Positions 47,567-59,966 of a stretch of 64,000 nucleotides of DNA are shown one piece after another. The stretch spans positions 254,607-318,606 of the forward strand of contig CH003205.1 in assembly GCA_000149265.1 (NCBI GenBank), given 5' to 3'. A program made the translations under genes and the position numbers. The notes beneath the pieces were generated by a model that saw only the letters and a list, made by a program, of their open reading frames with translations, had not been told where the DNA came from and ran no database searches. The stretch comes from Ciona savignyi. Its lineage: Eukaryota; Chordata; Ascidiacea; Phlebobranchia; Cionidae. The first letter of the stretch is position 1; every line of letters begins with the position of its first letter.

Positions 47567-50384
47567 ATGGATAATACGTTGGAAGAAAGTATTGAAATAC
47601 TTTCTTATCCATTAAACATAGCTACATTGAACATAAATGGCATTTCAACAAAGTTTAACCATTTGGAAAATTATATACAAATAATGAAATTGATATCATC
47701 TGCATACAGGAAACACATCGAATTAATACGAAAATTATCACCAATTGTACTGTGTCCGATGTTCCATTCCGAAACCCCTATGTAAATATAACTTTAATTA
47801 AATCTCACCTAATGAATAAATTTAACTTTGAGCACGATATTATTTTAGATAATCTTATTGATAAAATTACTCTTACATCTAATAGTATGAAAATAAACTT
47901 TTATAACGTATATTTAATGTGTAAAAATAAAACTGTACGTAAAGATATGATAATGAAACTAAAAGATAATATAGATAACTCATTAAATCATAACATTATA
48001 GTAGGTGATTTCAATATGGTAATGAATGAAATTGACATAAAGGGATATTTTGATTCAAAAAATCATATGGATAGAGTTGCGTGGAGTAAGCTAGAAAAAT
48101 ATTGTAATATAAATGATGCATTTTGATATTTAAAAAAAACAACAAATAACATATAGCCGAATTACCACAAAATCTGCGATGCGAATCGACCGTATATATA
48201 CTAGTAAAAGCTTAAATATTAAGATCTTAAATTATACTCATAAGCTTAACCACTTCACGGACCATAATAACGATAAAAAATGGGGACCATCATTTTATAA
48301 ATTAAACACTTTGATATTGGAACATGATGATGTCATCGACCACTTAATTTTTTGTGAAAAATCCTAAGGAAAGATAAAAGAAAATATTCAAATACTTTAT
48401 TATGGTTGGAGGGATAATGCAAAATTAGCAATCAAAAACATTGATATATATGAAAGTAAATTGCAAAAAGGCGCTTTGATTCGACCAAAACTCCGTTTCT
48501 AGAAAATGAAGAAAAACCAACAAAATATTTTTTTGCATTTGAAAAAGAAAAGAGATGCAATATTACAAATTAAAACTGACGATGGAAATCTAAAAGGAAA
48601 AAAAGCGGCCCCCAATTTAACAATAACAACAATAGAAATACGTACAGATACTATTATAATTTTTATTTAAATCTTTGGGGAGTGACGCCTAATGTTTCTA
48701 ACCGCGGTATTGATGACTTATTTGAACATAATAAACCCTATTATTGACGAAGGGGAATTCGATCAATTGAATAAACCTATCCCACTATGATAAAATTAAA
48801 ATTGCCATTGATGAAATGAAAGATATGAGCTAGACGGTTTAAACGCAGTAATATATAAAAAAAAACTATTTAATACTATAAAATACGACCTAGAATATAA
48901 TAACATATTTCTCAAGAGGTCAACTAACTATCCAATAGCATGCAAACGGCAATAGTTAAATTAATATTTAAAAAGGGAGATAAATTGGAAATAAAAAACT
49001 AGCGTCCCATTTCATTATTAAATTGCGATTATAAAATTTTAAGTAAAGTAATAGCCAATAGATTTAACTTAATAATAAACAAAATAATAAGTAAAAATCA
49101 AAAATGCGGTTTAAAGGGGAGATCTATCAATGAAGCGCTCTACAACATACAAGCAAGTATACAATCTGCAAAGCACTTTAATAATAACTTATCAATCTTA
49201 GCCATAGATTTCGAAAAAGTCTTTGATCAAACAAATCCAAAATTCATAATAAAAATTTGTCAAAAATTAAATCTTCCTAAAACTTAAGTACAATGGGTAA
49301 ATATTATGTATACCGACATAAACAGCAAAATTGAAATAAATGGTACTTTTACTCCCAAAATAAAAATAAAACGAGGAATAAGACAAGGATGTCCACTTAG
49401 CATGATATTATTTTTAATAGGTATGGAGGTCTTAACCCGTAAAATACAATTATCAAAACGTAATTGGATATAAATTAAACCAAATTGAATTAAAAACTGA
49501 ACAATATACCGATGACTTAACTATAATTTAATACAACCTATTTTAAAGAACTTGAATTATATGGAAATATTTCGGAACAAAAAATTAATATAACCAAAAC
49601 CCAGGTAATAAGTAACGATGAGGACGCAATAAGCAAAATTAGACTAACATACCCGAATATTAATATTGTGGAAAATATCAGAATTCTGGGAATAACTTTT
49701 AATTTAATAAATGAATGTAATAATCTTAATTGGGACAAATATTTAAAATATATATTAAACACGCTTAACATAAATAAAAGACGTAAATTAACATTACGGG
49801 GTAAAAAATTACTAATTAATACATTAATACTCCCTCAAATTAATTCCATTGGCGAAATAATTTCACTCCCAAAAGTATCTCTGAATAAAATCAATACGGC
49901 CTTATTTAATTTTCTTTGGTTTCCAACTTAATGGGAATTAATAAAAAGCGAAAAATTTTACTCATCAATGAATAACGGGGGATTAGCGATACCAAACATA
50001 AAACTAAGAATAGAAGCAATGAAGGCGACGCGATTATTTAAACTGAAACAGATATCGGAAATTTGGCAGAAATGGTCAAGATATAATCTTGGATCAACAA
50101 TGAAAATTATTAATAAAACCTTATATAGTAATAGTAAACCAAATTCCGCTTACCCCAAAGAATTTTTCCGAGAATTGCGCCACTCTTTTTTCAAATTAAA
50201 TAAACAAGACTATGACTGGGAAAATGGCAAAACTAAATATTTTTATGTTGTTTTAATACAAGAAATCGCGCTTAAAACTAAAATTGAAATTAATTGCGAA
50301 ATTATCACATGGCAAAATATCTGGCTAAATAATAAAAGTGTAACTTCCTTTTTTAATCATATTGAACGCGATAATAGTTATTAA
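47567..50384 (+). pseudogene. LINE ORF2 (endonuclease-reverse transcriptase), broken
   Basis: Endonuclease: LNIATLNINGISTKFNHLEN (47600), then NIIVGDFNMVMNEID (about 48000) and RIDRIYTSKS...DH (48180-48270), the GDFN and DRIY motifs of apurinic-type LINE endonucleases. Reverse transcriptase: CGLKGRSINEALYNIQ and LAIDFEKVFDQ (about 49110-49230), KRGIRQGCPLS (49370) and YTDDL (49508), the catalytic box with YTDD in place of the common YADD. The C-terminal region 49668-50384 contains RRKLTLRGKKLLINTL and WQKWSRYNLGSTMK. At least ten frame breaks or stops separate these blocks. Confidence 0.8.
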
Positions 50385-50877
50385 ATAGCTTAAAATATAA
50401 TTCTTCACGGGGATTGGTTTACGTCAAAATCCTTTTCAAACCATTATAATGGGAAAATACTAATAAGACAATGTAAATTTTGTAAAGGGTCCAAAGATAA
50501 TATAATTTACCTACTAACTAGATGCAACATAATAAATAATATCTACACTTATATAAATAACATATCATATGGTAACTATAGTAAATCAAATAACTTAATA
50601 TTATATAACTGTAACGTTCTTCCCCCAAAAGAACTTCTACCTATTAAATATAACTAAAAGTCATATATTGCAAAAGAAAAAACGTTTGGATATCTCTAAT
50701 ACATATATTTGGAATAACGACGAATTCATGAGAAAATCTCTATGGATCGTTAAAACAAAATTTAAAATATTCCTACGAAGTATCATGATCAAATTATACC
50801 CAACAAAAATTTAAATTAAAAGATAAATTCAATCCCTTTATATAGGAATTGAATATCATCTAAAATAATATTAATAA

Positions 50878-50932
50878 TTAATAAATATATATATCCACCT
50901 ATTAATAAATATATATATATATCCACCTTTTT
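50878..50932 (+). repeat. LINE 3' tail repeats
   Basis: Two copies of TTAATAAATATATATATCCACC-like sequence; such short tail repeats are usual at LINE 3' ends. Confidence 0.6.
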
Positions 50933-50935
50933 ATT

Positions 50936-51968
50936 TTTTTACAGAAGCAAAGTGAGACATTGTAATATGCTAAATTCCGCTATAACTTTAAAAATAATAA
51001 TATGACTAACCAAATTCCTTGCATAGCAGAGTCTTTCGCTTGAAACTTTTACACCCCAGATTTTCCGCATCTTCCTTCCTAAGCCAAACTACTTGAACCG
51101 TCATGGTCTTCAGGACATCGTCATCACCATTCAACCTAAACATCATAAACACTGTATTTTTTGAATTCACGAAATAATTTAATAATAAATATGTATGTGG
51201 TTTGACGTTTTGTAAATAATGTGAATAATTGTGAAATATTTCGCTCTTTACATTGATTTCTTGTGATTTCAATAATTATGTATTTCGACCGGCTTGCCGG
51301 GAAATGTGCTGTATCGCGAATAAACTGAAAAGACAAAAAAAAAACGCTTTGGCGGAATATTTTCACAAATCATCAACTCTAAATAAGATAATTACTCTTG
51401 CAAATGGTAAGTGGAACCCCGTGGATAGCAGCGGTGCGTCGCGTGTGCGGCGCGGTAAGGAAATGAGGATATTTCCTGCCGTGCGCAAAACGTCGTCTGC
51501 GAATTGTACGTTTAACGTCGCGATTCGACTGTTAAATCAAACCGAGTTTATTTGTACTGTTTTATGTGACCGGAAGTGACGAGGAGCAACGTAGAGACTG
51601 TCGAAATTCGTCTTGAAGTCCAAAATTCCGAAAACAATTTTTTTTGAACCAGAAAACTGGTCGTTTTTCGGACGAATATCGTCGAACAAATCACCCCCCC
51701 CCAACAAATATCGCCTTGTTGTTGCCCCCAGCACCTGCTGTGCCGTCCGTTGCTGATGTCCCCTCGTGGGACAAGCACTCATCTAGTGGTACAGACCATC
51801 ACCATAAAAATAGCAACCATCCTGACCTGTAGTATCACTGATATGGCCGTTTTAACTATACGACCCTTTTTTGTTACAACGATATTCTACGACCGTTTTT
51901 CGTTACAACGATGTAATTACTAAAGCGCACTTTAATTATTACTTAACACCTCTGGGCCTAAATTTGCA
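50936..51968. other. Region between the two LINE copies, with a CpG-dense patch
   Basis: A plus frame at 51253-51579 stays open through a CpG-rich stretch (51415-51535, many CG in an otherwise AT-rich window) and contains a GTAAGT donor-like site at about 51405. CCGGAAGTGACG at 51570 resembles an ETS-type promoter site. A second short frame (51644-51832) has PAPAVPSVADVPSWDKHSSS. No family recognised; it may be the edge of a host promoter/first exon or foreign repeat. Confidence 0.3.
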
Positions 51969-52235
51969 GCTAAACTCCCGCGAAGCTCTGTCAAAATTTT
52001 TCATACAACAGCGCCATCTAGCGGTTGTTGTATTTTTTATATCACCTCAATATACACTGCCTACTCACTAGCTCCACCATATGACTATATTTTGCTATAA
52101 AATACTTTGGCTTTCACACGATTATCTCATTTCATTCCACCACATATATATCAATAAAAATCACATTTTTAAAAAACATTGACATCCCACCAATTTGAAT
52201 ACTCGAAGAAAGAAATTTGAACTCAAAGAAAGAAA

Positions 52236-52930
52236 ATGGAAGCCATCCCGGAACTGGACATTGTTATGTCGCGATCTGTTCTAATTAAACTAACTGGCAA
52301 CGTGGAGCTTATTAGCGTATCCAGCTTCATGGAATTTTTCTCTGAAGGTGCAGCACTGCATCATCTCGCTTCTTCCGTAGGTGTGATAACGGAAAATTTT
52401 AAGGAGTCCGAATTTCTTCTCACCCTCAAAATCTTGGAAGATGGGAAATCTCCCAACCTGGAGAATATAATACAAGAAATTAATGATGCGGATTTAAAAT
52501 TTACTGGGCCGGCTGGAACCATCATGGGCGTGGAAGCCAAATTTCCACCCCCCTTGAAATAGTTACTGTATACCCGGTCCCATGTCTCATAACAGAAAAT
52601 CGCTTGAGACAATTAATAACCAAATACAAATGGGGCAAAATTCACTCATTTTACTTTGGATCGCATCGAAATTATCCTGAAATTAAAAATGGTTGGCTCA
52701 CAATAAAATTAACACACATAAATATCAATAACATACCCTAAGTAATAAAAGTTGGAGGAAAATGGGTGACGGTAACGAGACCAGGGGAATCCCACCTACC
52801 CTTCTGCCGTTACTGTAAAGAGTGTGGGCACTTGCAACAAAAATGCCCCAAGAAGGGATACTGTGCCCACTGCAACACCAATGGGCACTTAACAAGATGT
52901 TTTGAACCTTTCAACCAAATCCACCCACCT
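52236..52930 (+). pseudogene. LINE ORF1, second copy
   Basis: ATG 52236 (MEAIPELDIVMSRSVLIKLT), then GNVELISVSSFMEFFSEGAA as in the first copy. The first frame stops at 52562. In other frames follow NRLRQLITKYKWGKIHSFYF, and a readable tandem zinc knuckle CRYCKECGHLQQKCPKKGYC then CNTNGHLTRC (about 52806-52905), of CCHC type. It is broken by a shift near 52560 and a stop near 52740. Confidence 0.75.
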
Positions 52931-53082
52931 TAATTCCCAAACGAAATTGGATCCCAATAACACGAACTCCCCGTCAAAAACTAAAATCTTCCGCCAACTC
53001 CACCCCGAAATCTCCCGTCACCCTCACAACTACAATCGACGGAAAACAATCAGATGAACCGTGTACTTCAGCTGAAAATAAA

Positions 53083-53476
53083 GAATACCCCATAAATATA
53101 GCATCATTAAATATTAATGGTATTTCTAGTAAATTAACCGAGTTACATAATTATATTTTACAACACAATATAGACATTCTATGTGTACAAGAGACCCACC
53201 GTGTGAATGCCGCAATGATATCCAAACTCCAAACACAACTTAAATATACGATTTTTTTTAACACTGTAATATCCAGCACACCAAACGATCGATGTTCTTA
53301 TGGTACTGCCTTCATCATAAAACAACATATTCATAGTCATTTCCATATTAATCACATAATCTACGTTGAGAACACGATACATAAATTAATATTGCGTAAT
53401 AATAACGTTGAACTCAATATTTTTAATGTTTATCTTCCTTGTGGAAATAAAAATAGAAATCGTAGAGCGGAATTAA
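53083..53476 (+). pseudogene. LINE ORF2 endonuclease start, second copy, truncated
   Basis: Reads INIASLNINGISSKLTELHN, then DILCVQETHRVNAAM (catalytic Glu in QETH) and NVELNIFNVYLPCGNKNRN, all in one frame. It is interrupted at the TTAA of the piggyBac-like insertion. This copy preserves the QETH block that is damaged in the copy at 47.7 kb. Confidence 0.75.
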
Positions 53477-54523
53477 CTCTTTCACTCCCGGCCAAATGCA
53501 TTAATTCAAACATGCTGTCCCGCAGTGTTTTTTACAATTTTTAGTCATTTTCAAATTAGCACAGTTTTTCTAAAGTTTATGCTATGATTTAATATTTAGT
53601 ATGGTTGGAAAGATAATTTATCCCTCTTTTAAACAAGCTGCACATCTAAAATCTACCTCTAATAAAGAATATATTATGTAAACTTTAGTGAACACCACTT
53701 TTTATGCAAAGAAAATTCTGCTCGACTTTGAAAAATTTGAGGTGCACTGACAAACGAAATACTCACTTATTATTGGAATGCCCAAATGAGATGAAAATTG
53801 GAATGTAGATTGTCTAATAGTTTTTGTACTCAGGAAAATTCGAACTGTATTTCTATCTTCAGTAGTTTTTTTACTATTTGTAATTGAAATTTCCCTTTTT
53901 TCTGACTATATTATGAAAACTTGAACCAAAACGCATTGAAGTTTTTAGTTTTGTAGAACTAAAATAGTAAAAAGTATAAAAAAGTGAAGGAAGTGTAAAA
54001 AGGGCATACAAAACCAAACAAGACGGCAAATACTATATCCAATATTCTTAAGCAGGGCACACCGAACTAGCTAGTCTCGCCGCCTTTTTCTTTATCGTGC
54101 GCTCAGCAGGCCCAGCTGGATTCATGCTTTGGTGAACACGAAGCATAACCGCCTGCTGCGAAAACGTCACCAACGCTCTCCTTTTTATCTCAACGGCACG
54201 AAATTCACAGAGAATGTAAAGAAAGACTTGCTTGACAAAAAGAGCTTCTCTGCAAGTTAACACGACTCCTATTGGCTGAGTTAGTCACGTGTAAATTCGT
54301 GTAAAATCGATAGAAATAAGAGGCGAAGCCTTGAAAAAGAAAGGCTATCACTCCTCGCATTTTTAATATTTCTCCACGATAATCACAGAGAATAAAATAT
54401 AGGGTTTCCTTGATCGAATGAGCCATAGCTGAGGTCTCTAACATTACGCATTGCGGAGAAATCGTTTTTTAGATTTGTATCCATTTATAGACAGACGGGA
54501 TACCATGTTTTCCCAGGAAAGAG
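53477..54523. mobile_element. TTAA-flanked piggyBac-like non-autonomous element
   Basis: CTCTTTC at the left edge and GAAAGAG at the right edge are inverted, and TTAA lies outside both (53473-53476, 54524-54527). Removing it restores continuous LINE endonuclease sequence, which supports an insertion. No transposase is seen. Just outside the right end, GAAAGAGTTAATAAATATAG is duplicated in tandem (54519-54560). Confidence 0.55.
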
Positions 54524-55045
54524 TTAATAAATATAGGAGGGAAAGAGTTAATAAATATAGTAAATGATAATATATATTCTGGCGCAGGGCCGGTTTTAGG
54601 TAAGCACTTAAAGGGGAACTGAAGTCGATTTTAAGGATATCTTAATAAATAGAAAAAAATACGCTGATTTCAAAAATCAAATCAGTTTCTTCCAATATTT
54701 TTTTGTTAAAAAGTTATGAGCAGATATGTATTTCATTTTATGTTAGGGGATTTCCCGTATTACGTCATTGACGTTGTTGAGATTTCGTGCCTATATGCAT
54801 TGTACACAATCATGTGCCAGTTTAGAGGTGAATTAGTAACAGAAGCGCCTGCAGGAGCGTTGTATTTTCGTTTTTTTATGAAGACTTAGCATAACACTTG
54901 TCATATAGCCTAACTGAACCAATGTACGCGCGTGACAGCTCACCTTAAGCGGTCATTCAGGCCTGCTCGGTCCTGGACCTAAACTGAATGCTAAGGTATA
55001 CAGGTCTCGTATTTAAATGACTTTAGAACAATAAGTCTTAGCAAT

Positions 55046-57112
55046 CATTGGCGCCAAGTACGGGGGTGCGGGGAGTGCCGCGCACTCCCTGTGTTAACCA
55101 CTCCCTGTGTTAACCCTGCGCAAAAGCGTTTTTATAAAAAAAAATTATTAAAAATTAATAATTTTGGATTTTGGATTGTTTCGCACGGTAGTGATAGGAC
55201 GGACCGGAGCGGGATAGCGACCCTATTTTACTATTATTTTCTGTCCGAATATTGCATTATTATCCTGCTGAATATCGGTTATTTTCGCTATTGTGAATCA
55301 AACTAGCAAGTCCAAATGCGACCATATAAAGCGACGCGGTATTTGTGATTCGCGTTACATTTGTGATTGCGTAATTAGGTCAGATAGCGCAATGCGAGAT
55401 CAAGAGCACAAATGCGTTTTACGTTCATTGTGTAGGTCATCAAATTAAACTTGCAGCCCAAGATTCGTTTAAACTTTTAAAGCCAGCAAAAAAATTGCAT
55501 TACGTCCACTGTGTCCAACAACGTGTTTTTTAGCTGCTGTGGACACATTCCTTCTGAAGTACGAAAAAATTCTCAACTTGCTCGAGGAACTTACCGTATA
55601 TACTCGCCTATAGGTATAGGTCGCATTATTAGTTTTCTGTTAAAAGGTTAGTTTGGTGTTAAAAGGTTAAATTTAGGGATTTAAAAGGCCATTACCCTAG
55701 CTTTTTTGCATCCTATTTTGTATTTTTAAGGGCTTAATATAGAAGCGAGGTAAAATAAGAGATAACAGATTCTTGAAAACTTTAATAAATAACGCCGTGT
55801 AAAAGCTTTTTCTCTCCCGACCAACGTGGAAAGTCCCACGATCCTTAATAAACAGACTAACGATCTTCTCTTTTATGCCAATCGTGGCCGCCGTGGTTCA
55901 CACCAGTCATCAAGAAAGACAGAAAAACTTTTTCTTTTCTAAAGCGCGGTAACCACAGCCAGGAAGAATCAACATAATATATTTTAGAATTAGCAATTTG
56001 TCGTTTTCACTCTAATTCGATTACCAACAAATATACTATAAACCGAAGTTTTATTTTACAATCATTAATACAAGTCTTATTATAATCTCCCCTAAATTGA
56101 AATGCATACTATTTCGTGTTAAAATCAGATCATATGCTCGGGTGCGCGACATCTGCTAACTTGAAGCCTGTGAGCGATGATAAGTGCATGTACGCAAGCG
56201 CAGACCATACGATTTTCATGAACACCTTGCATTAGCCGAAAACTTTTAATTTTGTTTCAATTTGGTGGCGATTTGCACTGATGTCGAGTGGATTGGTCGC
56301 ATCTATCCTTTTTTTTAAATATTAGGAAAGAAGTTGCCACCTATAGACAAGTATATACGGTATATCAAATACCGAGTTGGATAGGGCGACACGGAGCAGT
56401 GCCAGACCTCATTTAGCCTCAATGGAATCCTTGACTGTTTACCGCTTTCTCTGTGTTCTTGGGAATTTATTAAAAAGCGTCAATCCTGTTCACGAAGAAG
56501 AGAGCCTTACCGATAAGTGCTGCACTCGCTTACTACATACCTTAGCTTCTCTTACGCCACCGTTGGCCGAAATATTTTTGCTTTGTCCAAGTAAATTTCC
56601 TGATTTATCGATTTAAGCTGTTGGTGATTGTTATACAAGTTTGTCTAATACTCCCAAGTGTCAGTAAAAACGAGTTTAAAACGATTTTTAACAGGTCCTG
56701 TTACTGTCCGATGTGGAACGTCATTATTTCTTGGGTTGATTGTACAATGTGCACTGATTGTTAATAAAAGAATTCGAGAAAACGAATTTAAAAAATAATT
56801 GTATTAAATTTATGACCGTAACGGCGTACGGTAGGTTAATTTAAATACGGATGATTTTAAGCGCACGTGTTACCTTGTCCAATCCTACTTTTTATCTTAC
56901 GAATCGGCGCGCCCGATCAAAGCAAATATGCCGACATCAGCTGCGTTGGGCATCACGTGAGGTCCAGCATTGCAGCTTAACTTATAACGAAAGGCGCATC
57001 TGAGTTTAACCGTGCGAATAGACATCCGTAACCATTTAAATTTGCGACAACGTACCTTCAAAATTATTTACGCGCTAACCGCTAACAAAATTATTTACGC
57101 GCTAAATTGCTA
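55046..57112. mobile_element. hAT-like insertion in the left arm of the Kolobok-like element
   Basis: It interrupts sequence that is continuous in the right arm (TTAGCAAT|TTATATCAT). It is flanked by TTAGCAAT (55038-55045) and ATAGCAAT (57113-57120), an 8-bp duplication with one mismatch. The left end CATTGGCGCCAAGTACGGGGG with GTGCCGCGCACTCCC behind it resembles hAT ends; the right end is not a clear complement. A short frame at 56377-56616 has no known domain. Confidence 0.6.
55594..56360. mobile_element. TA-flanked mariner/pogo-like MITE
   Basis: CCGTATATACTCGCCTATAGGT (55594) is mirrored at the right end (ACCTATAGACAAGTATATACGG, ends 56360) with two mismatches. TA lies on each side (55592-55593, 56361-56362). 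No coding sequence was found in its 767 bp. Confidence 0.72.
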
Positions 57113-57508
57113 ATAGCAATTTATATCATAAATCATAAAAGTGAAGACAGAACAAAAAAAATAGAACAGGAGGCAGTAAACTGTAACTGCCAGCAATTTA
57201 TAGAAATAAACCAACCATCAATCAAAGATCAGACTATGCGGTGGGAACAGCATATTTCTTTTATAATTGTTGCTTTTCAATATATAGCCATAATCTGTAA
57301 CGTAGACTAGCAATGTTATTATCAACCCTTAGGCTACAAACTAAGAAATTTGGTATACATATACATAGGAGTTTTAACAAATTTATTTTGTTTTATTGAT
57401 TTCTAGAGTAAATTTAAACTAATGTTGTAACACTAAAATGGATGACAGTTTTCAGCATTCTGGCATGGATGAAAGAAGTTTTATTGTACACAATAAAACA
57501 ACACAAAT

Positions 57509-58206
57509 TCAAAGTTGTAACAGGCAGTGTAAATAGACACTCAATTTAACGCCTTCAATAGCATTGAAATCCTCACTGTTGGATGATTCGCTTGACTTTG
57601 ATGATGGAGACTGTGATGATGGTACATATTTACTTATTTTGCTCACATTTAACTCAGTATTAGAGCTACTCCCCACTGAAGATGCAATTTCATCACTAAA
57701 TGACACCAGAGATCCTGTGGTACTTATTTCTACAAAACTGGTTTCTTCCATTTCAGATTCTTCAGCTTCCTACAAATTGTTGGAACTGCATTTTTCACCA
57801 AGCGGTTTGTTTTCATCATCTTGGCCACTCCATTGGAGTCAAATTCAATTTTACTATGATAATCCTTGTCACAAAAATGTGCTCTACACATTGCGGTTCT
57901 TTGTCCAGGTAGTTTAGAATGCTTGCATTGTTGTATCCATTGCTTTATCTGTTTTTTGTCGCTGTGAGGAAATCGATGTATGTGCACAGGTGGATTGGAA
58001 TTTTGTGTGCATTAATAGAAATTTGTACACCCCGTAGCAAAACAATATGCTCTAATCACTCTTCTTGCCTTCTCAATGGCTTCCTTTACTTTGTAAACTT
58101 TAGGCATTTTACAACGTCTAATAAAAAGAACTGAATTGGAAAAGTGGTATATTCTTATTAACTTATTTGGGTAGTTAAGTAGAGGTTTATTATATATATT
58201 CTTCAC
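57509..58206 (-). pseudogene. THAP-domain protein of the Kolobok-like element
   Basis: On -: MPKVYKVKEAIEKARRVIRA then YCFATGCTNFY (the C..C pair), an in-frame TAA, then HIHRFPHSDKKQIKQWIQQC, CRAHFCDKDY (the C-x2-H pair) and AVPTICRKL (the AVPTIF-like box). That is a complete C2CH THAP zinc-binding DNA-binding domain apart from the one stop. A second frame then gives MEETSFVEISTTGSLVSF and a Ser-rich stretch to about 57540. THAP domains occur at the N-terminus of P-element and some Kolobok transposases, where they bind the element ends. No DDE core follows, so a stand-alone DNA-binding remnant is likely. Confidence 0.65.
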
Positions 58207-58321
58207 TTACATATCTAAGTGCTTGTTGTGTACTTATTGTCGGACTACACATCGGATATTGTGGATTAACTGGTTTATGCAATAAGTGGTATTCTTAACC
58301 AGTAGGCTAATGCACAGTTTC

Positions 58322-58425
58322 AATAACAGCAGACATTAAATGCACCATATACACAACAGCAGACATTAAATGCACCACATACACAACAGCAGACATTAAA
58401 TACACCACATACACAGCAGCAAAAC
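58322..58425. repeat. 30-bp tandem repeat, 3.5 copies
   Basis: Units of AACAGCAGACATTAAATGCACCA.ATACAC, adjacent to the inner edge of the right Kolobok arm. Confidence 0.85.
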
Positions 58426-59235
58426 ATTATACAAACAGCCAAGGTAAACCATGAAAGAAATAGGCTGTTCCCACCGCATAGTCTAGCCTTTGCTTGATGG
58501 CTGGTTTATTTCTATAAATTGCTGGCAGATACAGTTTAATGTATTCTGTTCTAGTTTTTATTGTTCTGCCTTTACTTTATGATATAAATTGCTAAGACTT
58601 ATTATTCTAAAGTCATTTAAATACGAAAAATGTATACCTCAGCATTCAGCTTAGGTCCAGGACCGTGCAGGCCTGAATGACCGGTTAAGGTAAGCTGTCA
58701 CGTGCGTACATTGGTTCAGTTAGGCTATATGACAAGTGTTATGCTAAGCCTCCAAAAAAAAACGAAAATACAACGCTCCTGCAGGCGCTTCTGTTACTAA
58801 TTCACCTTTAAACTCGCACATGATTGTATACAACGCATATAGGCACGAAATCTCAACAACGTCAATGACGTAATACGGGAAATCCCCTAACATAAAATGA
58901 AATGCATATCTGCTCATAACTTTTTAACAAAAAAATATTGGAAGAAACTGAATTGATTTTTGAAATCAGCTTATTTTTTTCCATTTATTAAGATATTCCT
59001 AAAATCGACTTCAGTTCCCCTTTAATGTACATCAAACTGAGGGTACAGCTGATCGACGTTTGTGACGTCACTGAGTCGCTTGTCGGAACTCCTGATGTAT
59101 TATGGGTAATTTTTTTCCTAGAAGAGAATTGTTCATGCGGAACGACAAGTAGCTTTTTTCTTGGAGGCCGAATTTTTATAGCGCCCTCTGCAGTCCACCG
59201 AGCACGTGTTGGTAAGTTAAGCGAAGTTTTTTATT

Positions 59236-59600
59236 AAATTACCATGATCTTTAGTTAACAGTATTACTTTTACATAACCATGATCTTTAGTTAACAATAT
59301 TACTTTTACAGAAATGGAAATATAATTGTGCGCGGCAGCGGCTCCATAATAATTTGAGCTGCTGCCGTCCCTAAGGGGGCAAATGTAGAGCAAGTTTAAC
59401 ATTAGTTGTGTGAAAAGGCTATTATTTATTTTGCCATTTTTTCTCTTTACAGTAAAAGTAAGCAAGAAAACAAAAACAAGAAAAAATTCCTTGCGAAAAG
59501 GGTTTTTAATAAAAAGAAAGGTAATTTTATTTATTTTGCCAATTTTGCTCTTTACAGTAAACAAGTAAAAAAAAGGTCTTATCCAGAAGGGCCTTAGATT
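59236..59600. repeat. Short tandem duplications
   Basis: ACCATGATCTTTAGTTAACA.TATTACTTTTACA is repeated at 59240 and 59277. ATTTATTTTGCCA.TTTT.CTCTTTACAGTAAA is repeated at 59424 and 59528, about 104 bp apart. Confidence 0.75.
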
Positions 59601-59966
59601 AAAAAAAGGTAATTATTTTTTGCCAAAAGGGATTTCTTTTGAATAAATATTACATTTTGAAGGCATTTAATAAGACTTTTACACATTGCCTTAGGCTATT
59701 GGTTCCAGAAATGTCAAGCAATTTTTCCCAGCCCAAAATTTTTCTTTTGTTGCAATGATTATGGACTACCATAATATATAATTCAAGATTTCTTTATTTC
59801 AGACAGGGGGCCATCCCAAGAAATGCAATGTAAGTGCAATATTTCCCAATTGTATCCTTATTTGGGTTTTGTGTTTTACAAATTTATTAACATTACAGAT
59901 GGCTCAATAAAAAAACAATTTGTAACTTGGAAAAAAAGGAAGGGCAGTGGAGGTGGAGAAGGGCAG

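Larger units (their letters stand above)
46018..50935 (+). mobile_element. Tx1/L1-type LINE, near full length, decayed
   Basis: The 5' region (about 46018-46142) resembles the start of the second copy at 51969 (GCGAAGC.CTG.CAAA..TTT, AGCGCCA.CT). ORF1 (46143) has a zinc-knuckle region. ORF2 has an apurinic-type endonuclease, reverse transcriptase and the C-terminal region also seen at 1-523. The 3' end is a duplicated AATAAATATATATATCCACC-like tail at 50878-50930. Many stops and shifts are present. It inserted just after the locus of the hairpin and Harbinger-like element. Confidence 0.8.
51969..54584 (+). mobile_element. Second Tx1/L1-type LINE copy, 5' part, interrupted
   Basis: The 5' leader and ORF1 are like those of the 46018 copy. 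ORF1 lies at 52236-52920 and the endonuclease starts at about 53090. The endonuclease frame stops at TTAA 53473, where a piggyBac-like element begins, and resumes after TTAA 54524 for a short distance. At 54585 a hAT terminus begins and no more LINE is seen. Confidence 0.75.
54612..59021 (-). mobile_element. Kolobok/T2-like DNA transposon with THAP domain and long inverted repeats
   Basis: Both ends read TTAA-AGGGGAACTGAAGTCGATTT (TTAA at 54608-54611 and 59022-59025). TTAA plus AGG start is the hallmark I know for the T2/Kolobok group. The inverted repeats are very long, about 560 bp: the right arm is 58457-59021, the left arm is 54612-55045 continued at 57113-57260. The left arm is split by a hAT-like insertion (55046-57112). 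The centre, on -, holds a THAP-domain gene (57509-58206) but I see no complete transposase. Confidence 0.7.

Noticed and set aside
54048-54444. Two similar minus-strand frames in the piggyBac-like element
   Set aside because: They share a short FILC/ILC..R motif because of an imperfect internal duplication; no transposase motif.
58322-58425. Regular 30-bp repeats as a possible CRISPR-like array
   Set aside because: Direct tandem copies without spacers, in eukaryotic repeat DNA.
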